Under the pieces are notes generated by a model. The model did no database searches. It was not told the origin of the DNA and saw nothing but the letters and a program-made list of their open reading frames with translations. This document shows positions 44,395-54,285 of a DNA stretch of 64,000 nucleotides, piece after piece; the first letter of the stretch is position 1, and the number at the start of each line of letters is the position of its first letter. Location of the stretch: positions 1-64,000 of the forward strand of contig CAZFHZ010000005.1 in NCBI GenBank assembly GCA_964519015.1. The letters are read 5' to 3'. This stretch comes from CAZFHZ01 sp964519015. Lineage in GTDB: Bacteria; Blakebacterota; Blakebacteria; Blakebacterales; CAYUVJ01. Position numbers and translations under genes: made by a program.

Positions 44395-46158
44395 CCGATG
44401 CTCTCCAGTTCCTCGATCAGGGCCTGGCGGGCGGTCATGCGGGCGTAGGCGCCTCCGCGGGCGATGAGTTCCTCGTGGGTGCCCCGTTCGAGGACGCGAC
44501 CGTCGTCCAGGTAGACGATCAGGTCGGCGTTGCGCAGCGTGCTGACCCGGTGACTGACCAGCAGGGTGGTGCGCCGGGCGATCACCTCGCGCAGGCCGGT
44601 CAGGATGGCTTCTTCCGTGTTGGTGTCCACGTTAGAGAAGGCGTCATCGAGGATGAGGATGGCCGGGTCGCGGATCACCGCCCGCGAGATGGCCACCCGC
44701 TGCTTCTGTCCGCCGCTCAAGGTCACCCCGCGCTCCCCCACCACTTCGTGGTACCGCAGCGGGAACTCCTCGATCTCCTGATTGATCTGTCCGATCCGGG
44801 CGGCCTCCTCGACTTCCTCGATGACCACCTGCGGCAGTCCGTAGGCGATGTTCTCCTCGAGCGTCTCGCTGAAGAGGAAACTCTCCTGGGGCACCATCCC
44901 GATGTTCTCGCGCAGGGTCTGGAGGGGGATGTCCCGGACGTCCACGCCGTCGATGAAGAGGGTACCGGGCGGGACCTGGAAGAGGCGGGGGATGAGGTTG
45001 AGCAGGGTGGTCTTGCCGCTGCCGGTGGGACCGGTGATGCCCACGGTGGCACCGGTCGGGATGTGGAGGTCGATCCCCCTGAGCACCTCGCCGGAGTCGG
45101 GGCCATAAGCGAAGGAGAGGGTCCGGAAATCGATCTCCCCCCGCAGGGAGGAGAGGTCATACCGGGTCGTCTCCTCGTCACGGATCTCCGGCTCGGTATC
45201 CATGATCTGCTGGATACGGGCCAGGCTGGCCGTGCCCCGTTCGTAGATGTTGATCACCCAGCCGAGCGCGATCATCGGCCAGGTCAGGATGGCGTGGTAC
45301 TGGGTGAAGGCGACCAGGTCCCCCAGGGTGATGGTGCCGGAGGTGACCAGCCGTCCCCCCGCCCAGATCACGACCAGCAGTCCGATCGAGGCCACTCCCA
45401 TCAGCAGGGGGAAGAATCCGCCGTAGACCCGGACCAGAGCCAGGTTGCGGCGGATGTACTCCCGGTTCAGTCCCTGGAACTCCGCCAGCACGCTGCGTTC
45501 CCGGGCGTATGATTTGACCACCCGGATGCCGTTCAGGTTCTCCTGGGCGTGGGTGCTGAGGGTGGAGAACTGCGCCTGGACCGCCTCGAACCGCTTGTGC
45601 AGCATCGGGCCGATCCACTTGGTCAGCACCGGCAGGGCGACCATGGGCAGGAGGGAGAAGAGGGTCAGGCGGGGACTGATCCAGATCATGACCGGCAGTG
45701 CGATCGTGGCGGCCGCCACGGTGTTGGCGGCGTTCATGATGCCCGGCCCCAGGATGGCGCGCACCGCATCCATGTCGTTGGTGGCCCGGGCCATGATGTC
45801 GCCGGTCGACTGGCGGTTGTAGTAGGAGAAGGGAAGTCGGAGCAGGTGGCGGAAGAGATTGTTGCGCAGGTCGTACTCGATCCGCCGGCTGGCCACGATC
45901 ATGCTCATGCGCTGGAAGTAGAGGAAGAGCGCGGCCACCGTCTCCAGGCCCAGAAATAGGATGACCCAGGGGAGCAAACCCCGTACGTCGTGGACGTTGC
46001 GGAGAGCGTCGACCGTCCAGCCGAGCACACGTGGCCCGGCCAACCCGAAGAGGTTGGAGAGGAGGACGAAGATGGCTCCCGCGATCAGGGCGCCGCGATA
46101 ACGCGCCAGGTACGGGAAGAGCGGTCTCAGGCGGTCGATCGATCTCCTCCGGTTCCAT
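44391..46158 (-). pseudogene. ABC exporter half-transporter with degenerate ATPase site; N-terminal 4-bp duplication frameshift
   Basis: The main frame gives six helices and an ATPase domain: Walker A GPTGSGKTTLLNLI, signature LSGGQKQRV, and Walker B LILDDAFSNVD with Asp in place of the catalytic Glu, as in the degenerate site of heterodimeric exporters. The reading frame has no ATG, GTG or TTG before TTG 46043, which would cut off helix 1. ATG 46158 (MEPEEID) is in another frame, but removing one copy of the GATC duplication at 46137-46144 joins it exactly (MEPEEIDRLRPLFPYLARY, 587 residues). Either an assembly error or a true frameshift; the rest of the gene is intact. Confidence 0.8.
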
Positions 46159-46295
46159 AGGACAGGATGGCGTGTCGGTGGCCGGGGATTGGACGCGGCG
46201 GCGCGACGGCTTCTTCCGGCGCTCCGGCGGGCCGCCCGGAAGATATGAATTCACTCCTTCCCAAGGAAGCCCCGCTGCCCCACACTGGGGGCGCC

Positions 46296-47753
46296 ATGGA
46301 GACCTCCCCCGCCCGGGTCCTGATCGTGGATGACGAACCGGACATCGTCGAGATGGTCCGGGAGTTCCTCACCCTCATTGGGCACGAATGCACTGGTACT
46401 GCGGTCGGGGGGCGGGCGCTCGAGCTGCTGGCCGGACAGAGCTACGACCTGGTCCTGACCGACCTCCACCTGGGCGACGTCACCGGTATGGAGATCCTGA
46501 CGGCGGTCCGGCACGAGATGCCTTCCGACACCATGGTGGTCCTCATGACCGCCTTCCCCACCATCGAGAACGCCATCGAGGCCCTTAAGAGCGGGGCCGA
46601 AGACTACCTGCTCAAGCCCTTTACGCTCGAGACCCTCGAACTGGTCGTCGGGCGGGTGCTGGAGAAACAGCGGCTGGCCCGCGAGAACATCAACCTGCGT
46701 GAATCACTGGCGCTCTATCGGGCCAGCGAAGCGCTGGAGGCACCGCTCGAACTCCCCGAATACCTCTCCATGGTCCTCGACGTGGCCGTCAACGAACTAC
46801 AGGGAGAAGCCGCCCAGCTCGCCCTCCTGGAGGAGGGGGAGGAGACCGCGGTGGTGCGGCTCCTGCACCGCGACCAAGGGAGCGGCCTGCTGCTGCGGGG
46901 AGACGAGGTGCGGGTGCTGGCGGAGCAGCTGCAGGGGGGTGAGGGGATGCTGCTGCGCACCCGGGAGGGAGGGGGACCGCTCCTCGCGCTACCTCTGAGG
47001 ACGGCGGGGGAACTGGTCGGCCTCATCGCCGTCCATCGCCGGTCGGGGGAACTCGCCTTCACCCCCGCTCAGGCCCGCGCCCTGGGGATCATCGGTTCCG
47101 GAGCGGCACTGGCCATCAAGAACGCCCGGCTCTACAACTCCCTCCAGGAGCAGTACCTGCGCGCGGTGCGGGCGCTGGTCGCGGCCGTTGAGGCCAAGGA
47201 CCCCTATACAAGCGGCCACAGCGAGATGGTCAGCCGCTATGTGACCGCCCTGGCCCGGGAGGCCGGCCTGGAGGACGGGCAGGTGGACGGTCTGCGGGTG
47301 GCGGCGCTGCTGCATGACTCCGGCAAGATCGGCATCCCGGAAGTGGTCCTGCTCAAACCGGCCGACCTCACCCCCGAGGAGTACGACATCATCAAGGGAC
47401 ACGTGGTGATGAGCGGGCGGATCGTGGAGCCTCTGCAGCTCGACGCGTTCATCACCCGGGCCATCGTCGAGCACCACGAGCGAATGGACGGTTCCGGCTA
47501 CCCCCGCGCCCTGGCCGGTGAGGAGATCTCACCCGGCGGCCGCATGATGGCCATCGCCGACTCCTGGGACGCCATGATAAGCGACCGGGTCTACCGCGAC
47601 CGTCTCGGACGGGCAATGGCCAGCGCCCGGCTGGAAGAGCTGTCGGGGAAAGGGCTCGACGCCGGATTGGTCGCGCTCTTCCTGGAGGTGCTCCACAAGC
47701 GCGACCGGGGCGAGATCGCGATCCCCTCGGTGCACGGATCCAACCTCGAATGA
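46296..47753 (+). CDS. Response regulator with GAF and HD-GYP domains
   Basis: A 485-residue signalling protein. Receiver domain (residues 5-120) with phospho-acceptor Asp56 (LVLTDLHLGD) and Lys in LLKPF; GAF-like domain (about 150-290, ALPLRTAGELVGLIAVHRRSG); HD-GYP domain (about 295-470) with HD at 340-341 (LLHDSGKIG), HH in IVEHHERMDGSGYP. HD-GYP enzymes hydrolyse cyclic di-GMP. Start ATG 46296 fits the receiver N terminus; ATG 46245 (MNSLLPKEA) is an alternative with GGAAG upstream. It overlaps the PBP4 gene by ATGA. Confidence 0.92.
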   Translation: METSPARVLIVDDEPDIVEMVREFLTLIGHECTGTAVGGRALELLAGQSYDLVLTDLHLGDVTGMEILTAVRHEMPSDTMVVLMTAFPTIENAIEALKSGAEDYLLKPFTLETLELVVGRVLEKQRLARENINLRESLALYRASEALEAPLELPEYLSMVLDVAVNELQGEAAQLALLEEGEETAVVRLLHRDQGSGLLLRGDEVRVLAEQLQGGEGMLLRTREGGGPLLALPLRTAGELVGLIAVHRRSGELAFTPAQARALGIIGSGAALAIKNARLYNSLQEQYLRAVRALVAAVEAKDPYTSGHSEMVSRYVTALAREAGLEDGQVDGLRVAALLHDSGKIGIPEVVLLKPADLTPEEYDIIKGHVVMSGRIVEPLQLDAFITRAIVEHHERMDGSGYPRALAGEEISPGGRMMAIADSWDAMISDRVYRDRLGRAMASARLEELSGKGLDAGLVALFLEVLHKRDRGEIAIPSVHGSNLE

Positions 47754-49381
47754 GGAGGTCTTCACCCCGCCCGCTGCTCCCCACCCCGGTCACCCTCTTG
47801 CCACCGGTCCTCTTCCTGCTGCTGGCCGCCGGCTGCGGCTTCCGGCTGGGCGTAACTCGTTCGCCGGTTCTGCCGGCCGTCGATCCCCTGGTCGCGGAGC
47901 TGGATGTCATCCTGGACGACCCTGCTCTGGCCCCTGCTTTCTGGGCGGTCAAGATCCAGAGCCTGGGCACCGGCCGGGTCCTCTACCAGCGGGATCCCGA
48001 CCGGCTGGTCATGCCTGCCTCGAACATGAAACTGGTCACCGGCGCGGTGGCCCTGCGCTCCCTGAGCGGTGACTGGCGGCCCGTCACGCGACTCTACGCG
48101 ACCGGGACCGTGACCGACGGGGTGCTGGAAGGGGACCTGGTACTGGTGGGAGGGGGGGATCCCTCCCTGGGTGGCCGTTTCGCCGAGGGAGATCCCCTGC
48201 AAGGCCGGGGAGACGCCTGGGTGGCTATGCGCATGCTGGCCGACAGTGTGGCCGCAGCCGGGATCCGCCGGGTGACGGGACGTCTGATCGGAGTGGACGA
48301 TCTGTTCACGGAGGAACCGATCGGTGCCGGCTGGTCGTGGGACTCCCTGGTGGACGCCTACGCCGCCCCGATCGGCGCTCTCACCTGGAACGAGAACACT
48401 CTGACGGTGGTCGCCGAACCGGGAGCCGGACCGGGGGAGCCGGCGATCGTGCGGCTGGAACCGGAGGTGGCCGCCCTGCGCGTCGAAGCCGCGGTGACCA
48501 CCCTGGCGCCCCTGGAGCGCGGTCGGCTGAGTGCCGACCGAGATCCCGGCAGCGACCTGCTCCGGGTACGGGGGGGTGTTCCGGCCGGTGGCCGCCCGCG
48601 ACGCACCGACACCGCGGTGTCCGATCCGACCCTCTTCACCCTGCTCGGACTCTTATCCGCCCTGGCGTCGGGCGGGATCGAGGTGGCCGGAGGGGTGGTC
48701 GACCAGGACGACCTCGATCCCTCGGAGCGACCGGTCAGACTCCAGCCGGGCTGGCCGCTGGAAGTCCCTGAGGGCGCGATGAGCCTCGCCCGCCTGGAGG
48801 GGCCTTCGCTGGCCGAACTGCTCCGGGTCACCCTCAAGGAGAGCCAGAATCTCTACGCGGAGACCTTGCTGCGCCTGGCCGGGATCGAAGAGGGAGCCGG
48901 GATCGGCTCGGTCGCTTCAGGCCGGCGGAGGACGGAGACGGTCCTGCTGGAGATGGGGATCCCCTCCGACCGCTATGTCCAGCGAGACGGCTCGGGCCTG
49001 TCACGCTACAACTACCTCTCGGCCGAGACCCTCACTCGACTGCTCCGGTCGATGGCGCGTGGTCCCGACGCCGATATCTGGCTCGAGTGCCTGCCGGTGA
49101 TGGGTGTGGACGGGACACTCTCAGGAAGGGGACGGGGTTCACCCGCCGCCGGGCGGGTCCGGGCCAAGACCGGCTCGATCGCCAACTGCAGGGCGCTCTC
49201 CGGCTATGTGGAGACCGTCGAGGGGGATACGTTGACCTTCGTGCTCATCGCCAACAACTTCACCGCTCCGAACCGGGCGATCGAATACCTCCAGGATCTG
49301 ATCTGTGAGCGACTCGTCACCGGGAGGCCGCCGGTGCCCGGCCAAGGCTCCGGGCCCGGACGCGGAGGCCAGGGACGTTGA
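47750..49381 (+). CDS. dacB: D-alanyl-D-alanine carboxypeptidase/endopeptidase (PBP4, DacB)
   Basis: A 543-residue S13-family penicillin-binding protein, here a lipoprotein (lipobox LLLAAGC at about 23-29). The catalytic triad motifs are SNMK (Ser91, Lys94 in PASNMK), SRYN (in DGSGLSRYN) and KTG (in RAKTGSI). The insertion between the first and second motifs, typical of PBP4, is present (about 110-350). It trims or cleaves peptidoglycan cross-links in the periplasm. ATGA overlap with the upstream gene and TTGA overlap with the downstream thioesterase. Confidence 0.93.
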   Translation: MRRSSPRPLLPTPVTLLPPVLFLLLAAGCGFRLGVTRSPVLPAVDPLVAELDVILDDPALAPAFWAVKIQSLGTGRVLYQRDPDRLVMPASNMKLVTGAVALRSLSGDWRPVTRLYATGTVTDGVLEGDLVLVGGGDPSLGGRFAEGDPLQGRGDAWVAMRMLADSVAAAGIRRVTGRLIGVDDLFTEEPIGAGWSWDSLVDAYAAPIGALTWNENTLTVVAEPGAGPGEPAIVRLEPEVAALRVEAAVTTLAPLERGRLSADRDPGSDLLRVRGGVPAGGRPRRTDTAVSDPTLFTLLGLLSALASGGIEVAGGVVDQDDLDPSERPVRLQPGWPLEVPEGAMSLARLEGPSLAELLRVTLKESQNLYAETLLRLAGIEEGAGIGSVASGRRRTETVLLEMGIPSDRYVQRDGSGLSRYNYLSAETLTRLLRSMARGPDADIWLECLPVMGVDGTLSGRGRGSPAAGRVRAKTGSIANCRALSGYVETVEGDTLTFVLIANNFTAPNRAIEYLQDLICERLVTGRPPVPGQGSGPGRGGQGR

Positions 49382-49848
49382 AGGGGCCCGCGGAGCGCGG
49401 CCGTCTCGAGCCCGGTCCCCGGCGTGCCGGTGAACTCGTCGGGCAGGTCCCCATCCGGGTCCGCTACGCCGAGACCGACGCCCAGGCCGTCGTCTATCAC
49501 GCCAACTTCCTGGTCTATTTCGAGGTCGGCCGCACCGACTGGGTGGAACGGGCCGGCTATCCCTATCGCCGCATGGAGGAGGAGGGGTTTGCGCTCGTGA
49601 TCGCGGAATCCCATCTTCGCTTCATCCGTCCGGCGCACTACGATGATGCCCTGATCGTCGAGACCCGGTTGGGGGAACTGAGGACCCGGTCCTGCACGTT
49701 CCACTACCGGGTCGTGCGGGAGGGAGAAGAGGCTCCTCTGGTGGAGGGGTGGACCGCCCTGGTCTGCCTGGGCGCGGGCCGGCGGGCGGTCCCGATCCCC
49801 GAGGGGGTGGCCCGGGCCTTGAGGGAGGCGGCGGCGCTGGAACCATGA
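49378..49848 (+). CDS. Hotdog-fold acyl-CoA thioesterase, YbgC-like
   Basis: A 156-residue 4HBT-family thioesterase. The signature RYAETDAQAVVYHANFLVYFE (starting at about 29) contains the catalytic Asp and His region; RTDWVE and VIAESHLRFIRPAHYDD follow the family pattern. It hydrolyses acyl-CoA or acyl-ACP thioesters; YbgC relatives associate with the Tol-Pal envelope system, but no tol genes are near. It starts with TTG in a TTGA overlap with the dacB stop, AGGG lying upstream; no other start exists before the conserved region. Confidence 0.88.
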   Translation: MKGPAERGRLEPGPRRAGELVGQVPIRVRYAETDAQAVVYHANFLVYFEVGRTDWVERAGYPYRRMEEEGFALVIAESHLRFIRPAHYDDALIVETRLGELRTRSCTFHYRVVREGEEAPLVEGWTALVCLGAGRRAVPIPEGVARALREAAALEP

Positions 49849-49945
49849 GGCGCTGCGGGCGCAGGCGTGGTCGTTCCGCCGGATGGAACCGGCGGGTACC
49901 TGGAACGGGCGGAGGGATCCGCCCATCGGGAGGAGAAGGGAAGAG

Positions 49946-50515
49946 ATGATCCTGGTTCCCTCGGAGATGGTCTTCACCAAGGGCGTGGGTCGCCACAAGG
50001 AGCGGCTCGCTTCCTTCGAGATGGCGCTCCGCGATGCCGGCATCGCGACCTACAACCTGGTCTACGTCTCGAGCATCTTCCCCCCCCACTGCAAGGTGGT
50101 CTCCAAGCAGTCCGGGTTCAGCAAGCTGCCCGAGGGGGCGATCGTGCACGTGGTGATGAGCCAGGCTCAGATGAACGAGCCTCACCGGCTGATGGCCGCT
50201 TCGGTCGGTGTGGCCATCCCCCGGAACCAGGAGATCTACGGATACCTGAGCGAACATCACTCCTACGGTGAGCGGGAGAAGGTGGCCGGGGACTACGCCG
50301 AGGACCTGGCCGCAGCCATGATGGCCACCACCCTCGGGGTGCCCTTCGATCCGGACGCCTCCTGGAACGAAAAGAAGGAGATCTGGCGGATCTCGGGTCA
50401 CATCGTGACCACCCGGAACGTCACCCAGACGGCGGTGGGGGACAAGCAGGGCCGCTGGACGACCGTGCTGGCGGCGGCCGTCTTCTGCGATTACCGGCAG
50501 CCCGATGCGGAGTAG
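49946..50515 (+). CDS. pdaD: Pyruvoyl-dependent arginine decarboxylase
   Basis: A 189-residue enzyme. The self-processing site that generates the pyruvoyl group is the Ser-Ser pair in VYVSSIFPPHCK (about residue 37). Conserved parts are ERLASFEMALRDAGI, EGAIVHVVMSQ and MNEPHRLMAASVGVAIP. It decarboxylates arginine to agmatine. The next gene, 3 bp on, is agmatinase, giving putrescine, so the pair forms a complete two-step route. The start MILVPSEMV has GGGAGGAGAAGGG upstream, preferred over ATG 49883. The archaeal-type enzyme also occurs in some bacteria. Confidence 0.95.
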   Translation: MILVPSEMVFTKGVGRHKERLASFEMALRDAGIATYNLVYVSSIFPPHCKVVSKQSGFSKLPEGAIVHVVMSQAQMNEPHRLMAASVGVAIPRNQEIYGYLSEHHSYGEREKVAGDYAEDLAAAMMATTLGVPFDPDASWNEKKEIWRISGHIVTTRNVTQTAVGDKQGRWTTVLAAAVFCDYRQPDAE

Positions 50516-50518
50516 CGC

Positions 50519-51436
50519 ATGAGAGCCGTCTCCCACCTGCCCGAGGTCCTGCTCCGGAACGCGCTTCCGGGCCCCGACTTCATGACCGTCCAGGGGCCGG
50601 AACACGACTTCGCCAGCGCCCGTTACCGCATCCTGCCGGTGCCCTACGAGGCCTCGGTCTCGTACGGCGGGGGCACCCGTAACGGTCCGGCGGCGATCCT
50701 GGACGCTTCCGCCCAGATCGAGTTCTACGACGCGGAGCTCGATCTCGATCCCAGCCTGGCGGGCATCTGCACCCTGCCGGCGGTGGCCCCGGATGTGGCC
50801 GGACCGGAGGCGATGGTGAAGCGGCTGCGGGCCGTGGCCGAGGCGCTGCGTGAGCCCGGGCACGTCGTCATCGCGCTGGGAGGAGAGCATTCGATCACCC
50901 CGCCGCTGGCCCTGCCCTACCTGGAGGATCCCGACGTCTGGGTGCTCTGCATCGACGCCCACGCCGATCTGCGCGAGAGCTACCAGGGGAGCCCTCACTC
51001 ACATGCCTGCGCCATGCGTGTGATCGCCGAGACCGGCCGGCTCGTCCAGGTCGGTATCCGGGCGGTCACGCCTCCCGAGCGGCAGGTGGTCCTGGAGCAG
51101 GGGACCACGATGATCATGGGCTGGGAGCTCGATCCCGAAGGAAGGTGGCTCGATCGCGTTTTCGGGGCGCTCGGCCCGAAGGTCTATCTCAGCCTCGACG
51201 TGGACGGATTCGATCCCACTCTGATGCCGGCTACCGGCACCCCGGAACCGGGCGGACTCTCCTGGCACCAGTTCACGGCCCTGGTCGACCGACTCGGACG
51301 GGAGCGGGAGGTGGTGGCCGCGGATGTGGTGGAACTGGCCCCGATCCCGGGGCTGCATGCCCCCTCTTTCACGGCGGCCCGGGCCGTGTACCGGATCATC
51401 GGAGCGATCGAAGCGGGCAGAAGGGGTGGACACTGA
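50519..51436 (+). CDS. speB: Agmatinase (ureohydrolase)
   Basis: A 305-residue arginase-fold enzyme that hydrolyses agmatine to putrescine and urea. The Mn ligands are visible: His in ALGGEHSIT, Asp and His in CIDAHADLRE, and Asp in LSLDVDGFDP. GGGTRNGPAAI is the substrate-side loop. It follows pdaD by 3 bp and precedes uvrA by 9 bp, so polyamine synthesis and DNA repair genes share one transcript here. Confidence 0.95.
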   Translation: MRAVSHLPEVLLRNALPGPDFMTVQGPEHDFASARYRILPVPYEASVSYGGGTRNGPAAILDASAQIEFYDAELDLDPSLAGICTLPAVAPDVAGPEAMVKRLRAVAEALREPGHVVIALGGEHSITPPLALPYLEDPDVWVLCIDAHADLRESYQGSPHSHACAMRVIAETGRLVQVGIRAVTPPERQVVLEQGTTMIMGWELDPEGRWLDRVFGALGPKVYLSLDVDGFDPTLMPATGTPEPGGLSWHQFTALVDRLGREREVVAADVVELAPIPGLHAPSFTAARAVYRIIGAIEAGRRGGH

Positions 51437-51445
51437 ACCCACCCG

Positions 51446-54285
51446 ATGGCCGAAGCACTCGAGCTCACCGGCGTCCGGGTCCATAACCTCAAGGACCTGA
51501 GCCTCCGCATCCCCCACGGCAGGCTGGTGGTGGTGACCGGCCCTTCCGGCTCGGGCAAGTCCAGTCTCGCCTTCGACACCATCTACACCGAGGGACAGCG
51601 ACGCTATGTGGAGTCGCTCAATCCCTACGTGCGCCAGTTCCTCGAACGGATGGAGAAGCCCGACCTCGATGCGGCCCACGGGATCACCCCGGCGGTCGCC
51701 GTCGGCCGCACCCCGCCGCCGCGCAGCAGCCGCTCGACGGTCGGCACTCTGACCGAGACGGCCGATGTGCTGCGGCTCCTCTTCGCCCGTCTCGGCACCG
51801 TCTTCTGCCCCGACTGCGGCATCCCGATCCGGCCCGACCCCCCGGCCCGGGTGACCGAGCTGGTCCAGGCGCATCTGGAAGCGGGGGAGAGCCCGCTGCT
51901 GGTCACCGCTCCCCTGCTCCCGGCCGGGGATGCCCACCAGGCCACACGACGGCTCGATGGCCTGCGTCAGGAAGGCTTCCTGAGGGTCTGGTCGGATGGG
52001 GAGGTGGTCCGTCTGGACGAGGGGGGGGTGGCCTGGGAACGGCTGGCGGCGGCGCTGACCCGTACGGGACCGCCGGGAAAGGGCCCACTGCTCGTGCTCG
52101 ACCGGCTCACGCCGTCGGTGGGGCGGGCGCGGATCCGGGAGGCGGTCGAATCCGCCTACCGGGAAGGCAACGGCACGCTGGAGCTGATCCGACCGGATGG
52201 CCGCCGGGACCGGCACTCGGAAGGTCATACCTGTTCCGGCTGCGGTCGGCAGGCACCCGACCCGGAGCCCCACCTCTTCTCTTTCAACAGCCCGTACGGC
52301 GCCTGTCCCGCCTGTGAGGGTTTCGGCGCCCAGATCGCCTACCTGCCCGAGATGGTGGTGCCCGATCCCACGCTCACCCTGCGCGAGGGAGCCATCGAGC
52401 CCTGGACGAAGCCCGCCTATCGGCCCTGGCAGCGCCGGATGGAGAAGGTGGCCGAAGAAGGCCGGGTGAGGCTCGAGGTCCCCTGGGAGGAGCTTTCGGC
52501 GGATGAGCAGGAACGGGTCTGGGAAGGGTGGGGGCGCTTCCGCGGGGTGGCGGGTTTCTTCCGTAAGCTGGAGCGTAAGAAATACAAGATGCACGTGCGC
52601 GTCTTCCTGGCGCGCTACCGCTCGTATGTCCCCTGCCCCGATTGCGGCGGGACCCGCCTCCGCCCGGAAGCGCTCTGGGTCAAGCTGGGGGGGGAGCACA
52701 TCGGAGGGGTGAGCGCCCGGACCGTCAGCGGGGTACGGTCGTGGCTCGAGGGGCTCACCCTCTCCGGGGAGCGGGCGCGGGTCTACGAGCCGATCCTGCG
52801 CGAAGCCCGGGCCCGGCTCGCCTACCTGGAAGAGGTGGGGGTCGGCTACCTGACCCTCGACCGACTCTCGCGCACCCTGAGCGGAGGAGAAGCGCAGCGG
52901 ATCGGTCTGGCCGCGGTGCTCGGGGCGGCCCTGACCGGGACCACCTACGTGCTGGACGAGCCGAGTATCGGATTGCATCCCCGCGATGTGGAGCGGCTGA
53001 TCCGCATCCTCCGGCGGCTGCGCGACAGCGGCAACACGGTCATCGTGGTCGAGCACGACCGCGACATCATCATGGCGGCCGACCTGGTCATCGACCTGGG
53101 GCCGGGGAGCGGTCAGCGGGGGGGGGAGGTCGTCTACCAGGGAGCGGTGCACGGCCTGATCAACGAGGCCGACACCCTGACCAGCCGCTACCTGCAGGGA
53201 CGGCTCGGGCCGACGCGGCCTCTCCGCCGGCGTGAACCGAGCGGCTGGATCCGGGTCGTGGGGGCGGCCGAACACAACCTGTGTGACCTCGATGTGGACT
53301 TCCCCCGGGGGGTGCTCACGGCGGTGACCGGCGTCTCCGGCTCCGGCAAGTCCACCCTGGTCCACGACATCCTGGAACCCGCCCTGGAACAGGTGCTCGA
53401 TCAGGATCCCGGACGCCGGCCGGGTCGCCACCGAGCCCTGGAGGGCTGGGCAGGTCTCGGGGGCGTGCTCAGTCTCGACCAGGGCCCCCTGACCTCGAAC
53501 CGGCGGAGCAACGCCGCCACCTACACCAAGGCGTGGGACGGCATCCGGAAGGCCTTCGCCCGGACCGAGACGGCCCGGGTGAGGGGGCTGGGTCCCTCCG
53601 CCTTCTCCTTCAACACCGAAGGGGGACGTTGTCCCGAATGTAANNNNNNNNNNAGGGGACGGTCACCGTCGACATGCAGTTCATGGCCGACGTGACCCTG
53701 CGCTGCGAACGCTGCGACGGGTGGCGGTTCACCCCCCGGGTCCTGGAGGCCCGCTACCGGGGGAAGTCGATCGCCGATGTGCTGGACCTGACCGTCGATC
53801 AGGCGGTAGGCTTCTTCGCGGCCCACCGGGGGGTGGTGAGGGCCCTGGCCCCTTTGCAGCGGGTAGGGCTCGGCTACCTCAGGCTCGGTCAGCCCGCGCC
53901 GGCCCTCTCCGGGGGAGAGGCCCAGCGGGTCAAGCTGGCGGCTCACCTGGGGAAGCGGACGCGGCGCCCCATGGTGTACCTTTTCGATGAGCCTACGACC
54001 GGCCTCCACGGAACCGAGGTCGGCCGGCTCGGGGACTGCCTGGAGGAGCTCGTTGAACAGGGCCACACCGTGATCGTCATCGAGCATAATATGGATCTGG
54101 TCAGCCGGTCCGACTGGGTGATCGACCTGGGCCCGGAAGGGGGTGGAGCGGGAGGGCGGCTGGTGGCCGCGGGCCGACCGGAGCAGGTCGCCGCCGAACG
54201 GGGATCCCATACCGCTCTTCCGCTGCGGGCGGCGCTGTTCCGGCTGGGATCGGACCTGCCACGTCCGGACGGGGAAGTGGGATGA
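51446..54285 (+). CDS. uvrA: Excinuclease ABC subunit A (interrupted by an assembly gap)
   Basis: UvrA of about 944 residues, with the coding frame broken only by Ns. First ATPase: Walker A GPSGSGKSSLAFDT; UvrB-binding region SRSTVGTLTETADVLRLLFARLGT; zinc fingers at CPDCG, CSGCG..CPAC and CPDCGG; signature LSGGEAQRIGL; then second Walker A GVSGSGKSTLVHDI, SLDQGPLTSNRRSNAATYT, zinc site CPEC-gap-CERC, signature LSGGEAQRVKL and YLFDEPTTGLH. UvrA recognises DNA damage for nucleotide excision repair. The insertion domain (RTPPPRSSRSTVG) departs a little from canonical QKTTSRNPRSTVG. It overlaps the histidine kinase gene by ATGA. Confidence 0.93.
53644..53653. other. Assembly gap (10 N) inside uvrA
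   Basis: Ten Ns follow a CPEC zinc-ligand pair. Ten bases put the two halves out of frame. The conserved C-x-G-x-G-T-V continuation (CPEC, then GTVTVDMQF) needs three codons between TGT and GGG, which would be met by about 5 missing bases (or 8), so the Ns are a placeholder and not a measured length. Confidence 0.9.

Noticed and set aside
42454..44448. Plus-strand 664-codon open frame opposite the ABC exporter subunit
   Set aside because: The opposite strand carries every expected ABC motif; this frame has only His/Gly/Asp-rich low-complexity sequence.
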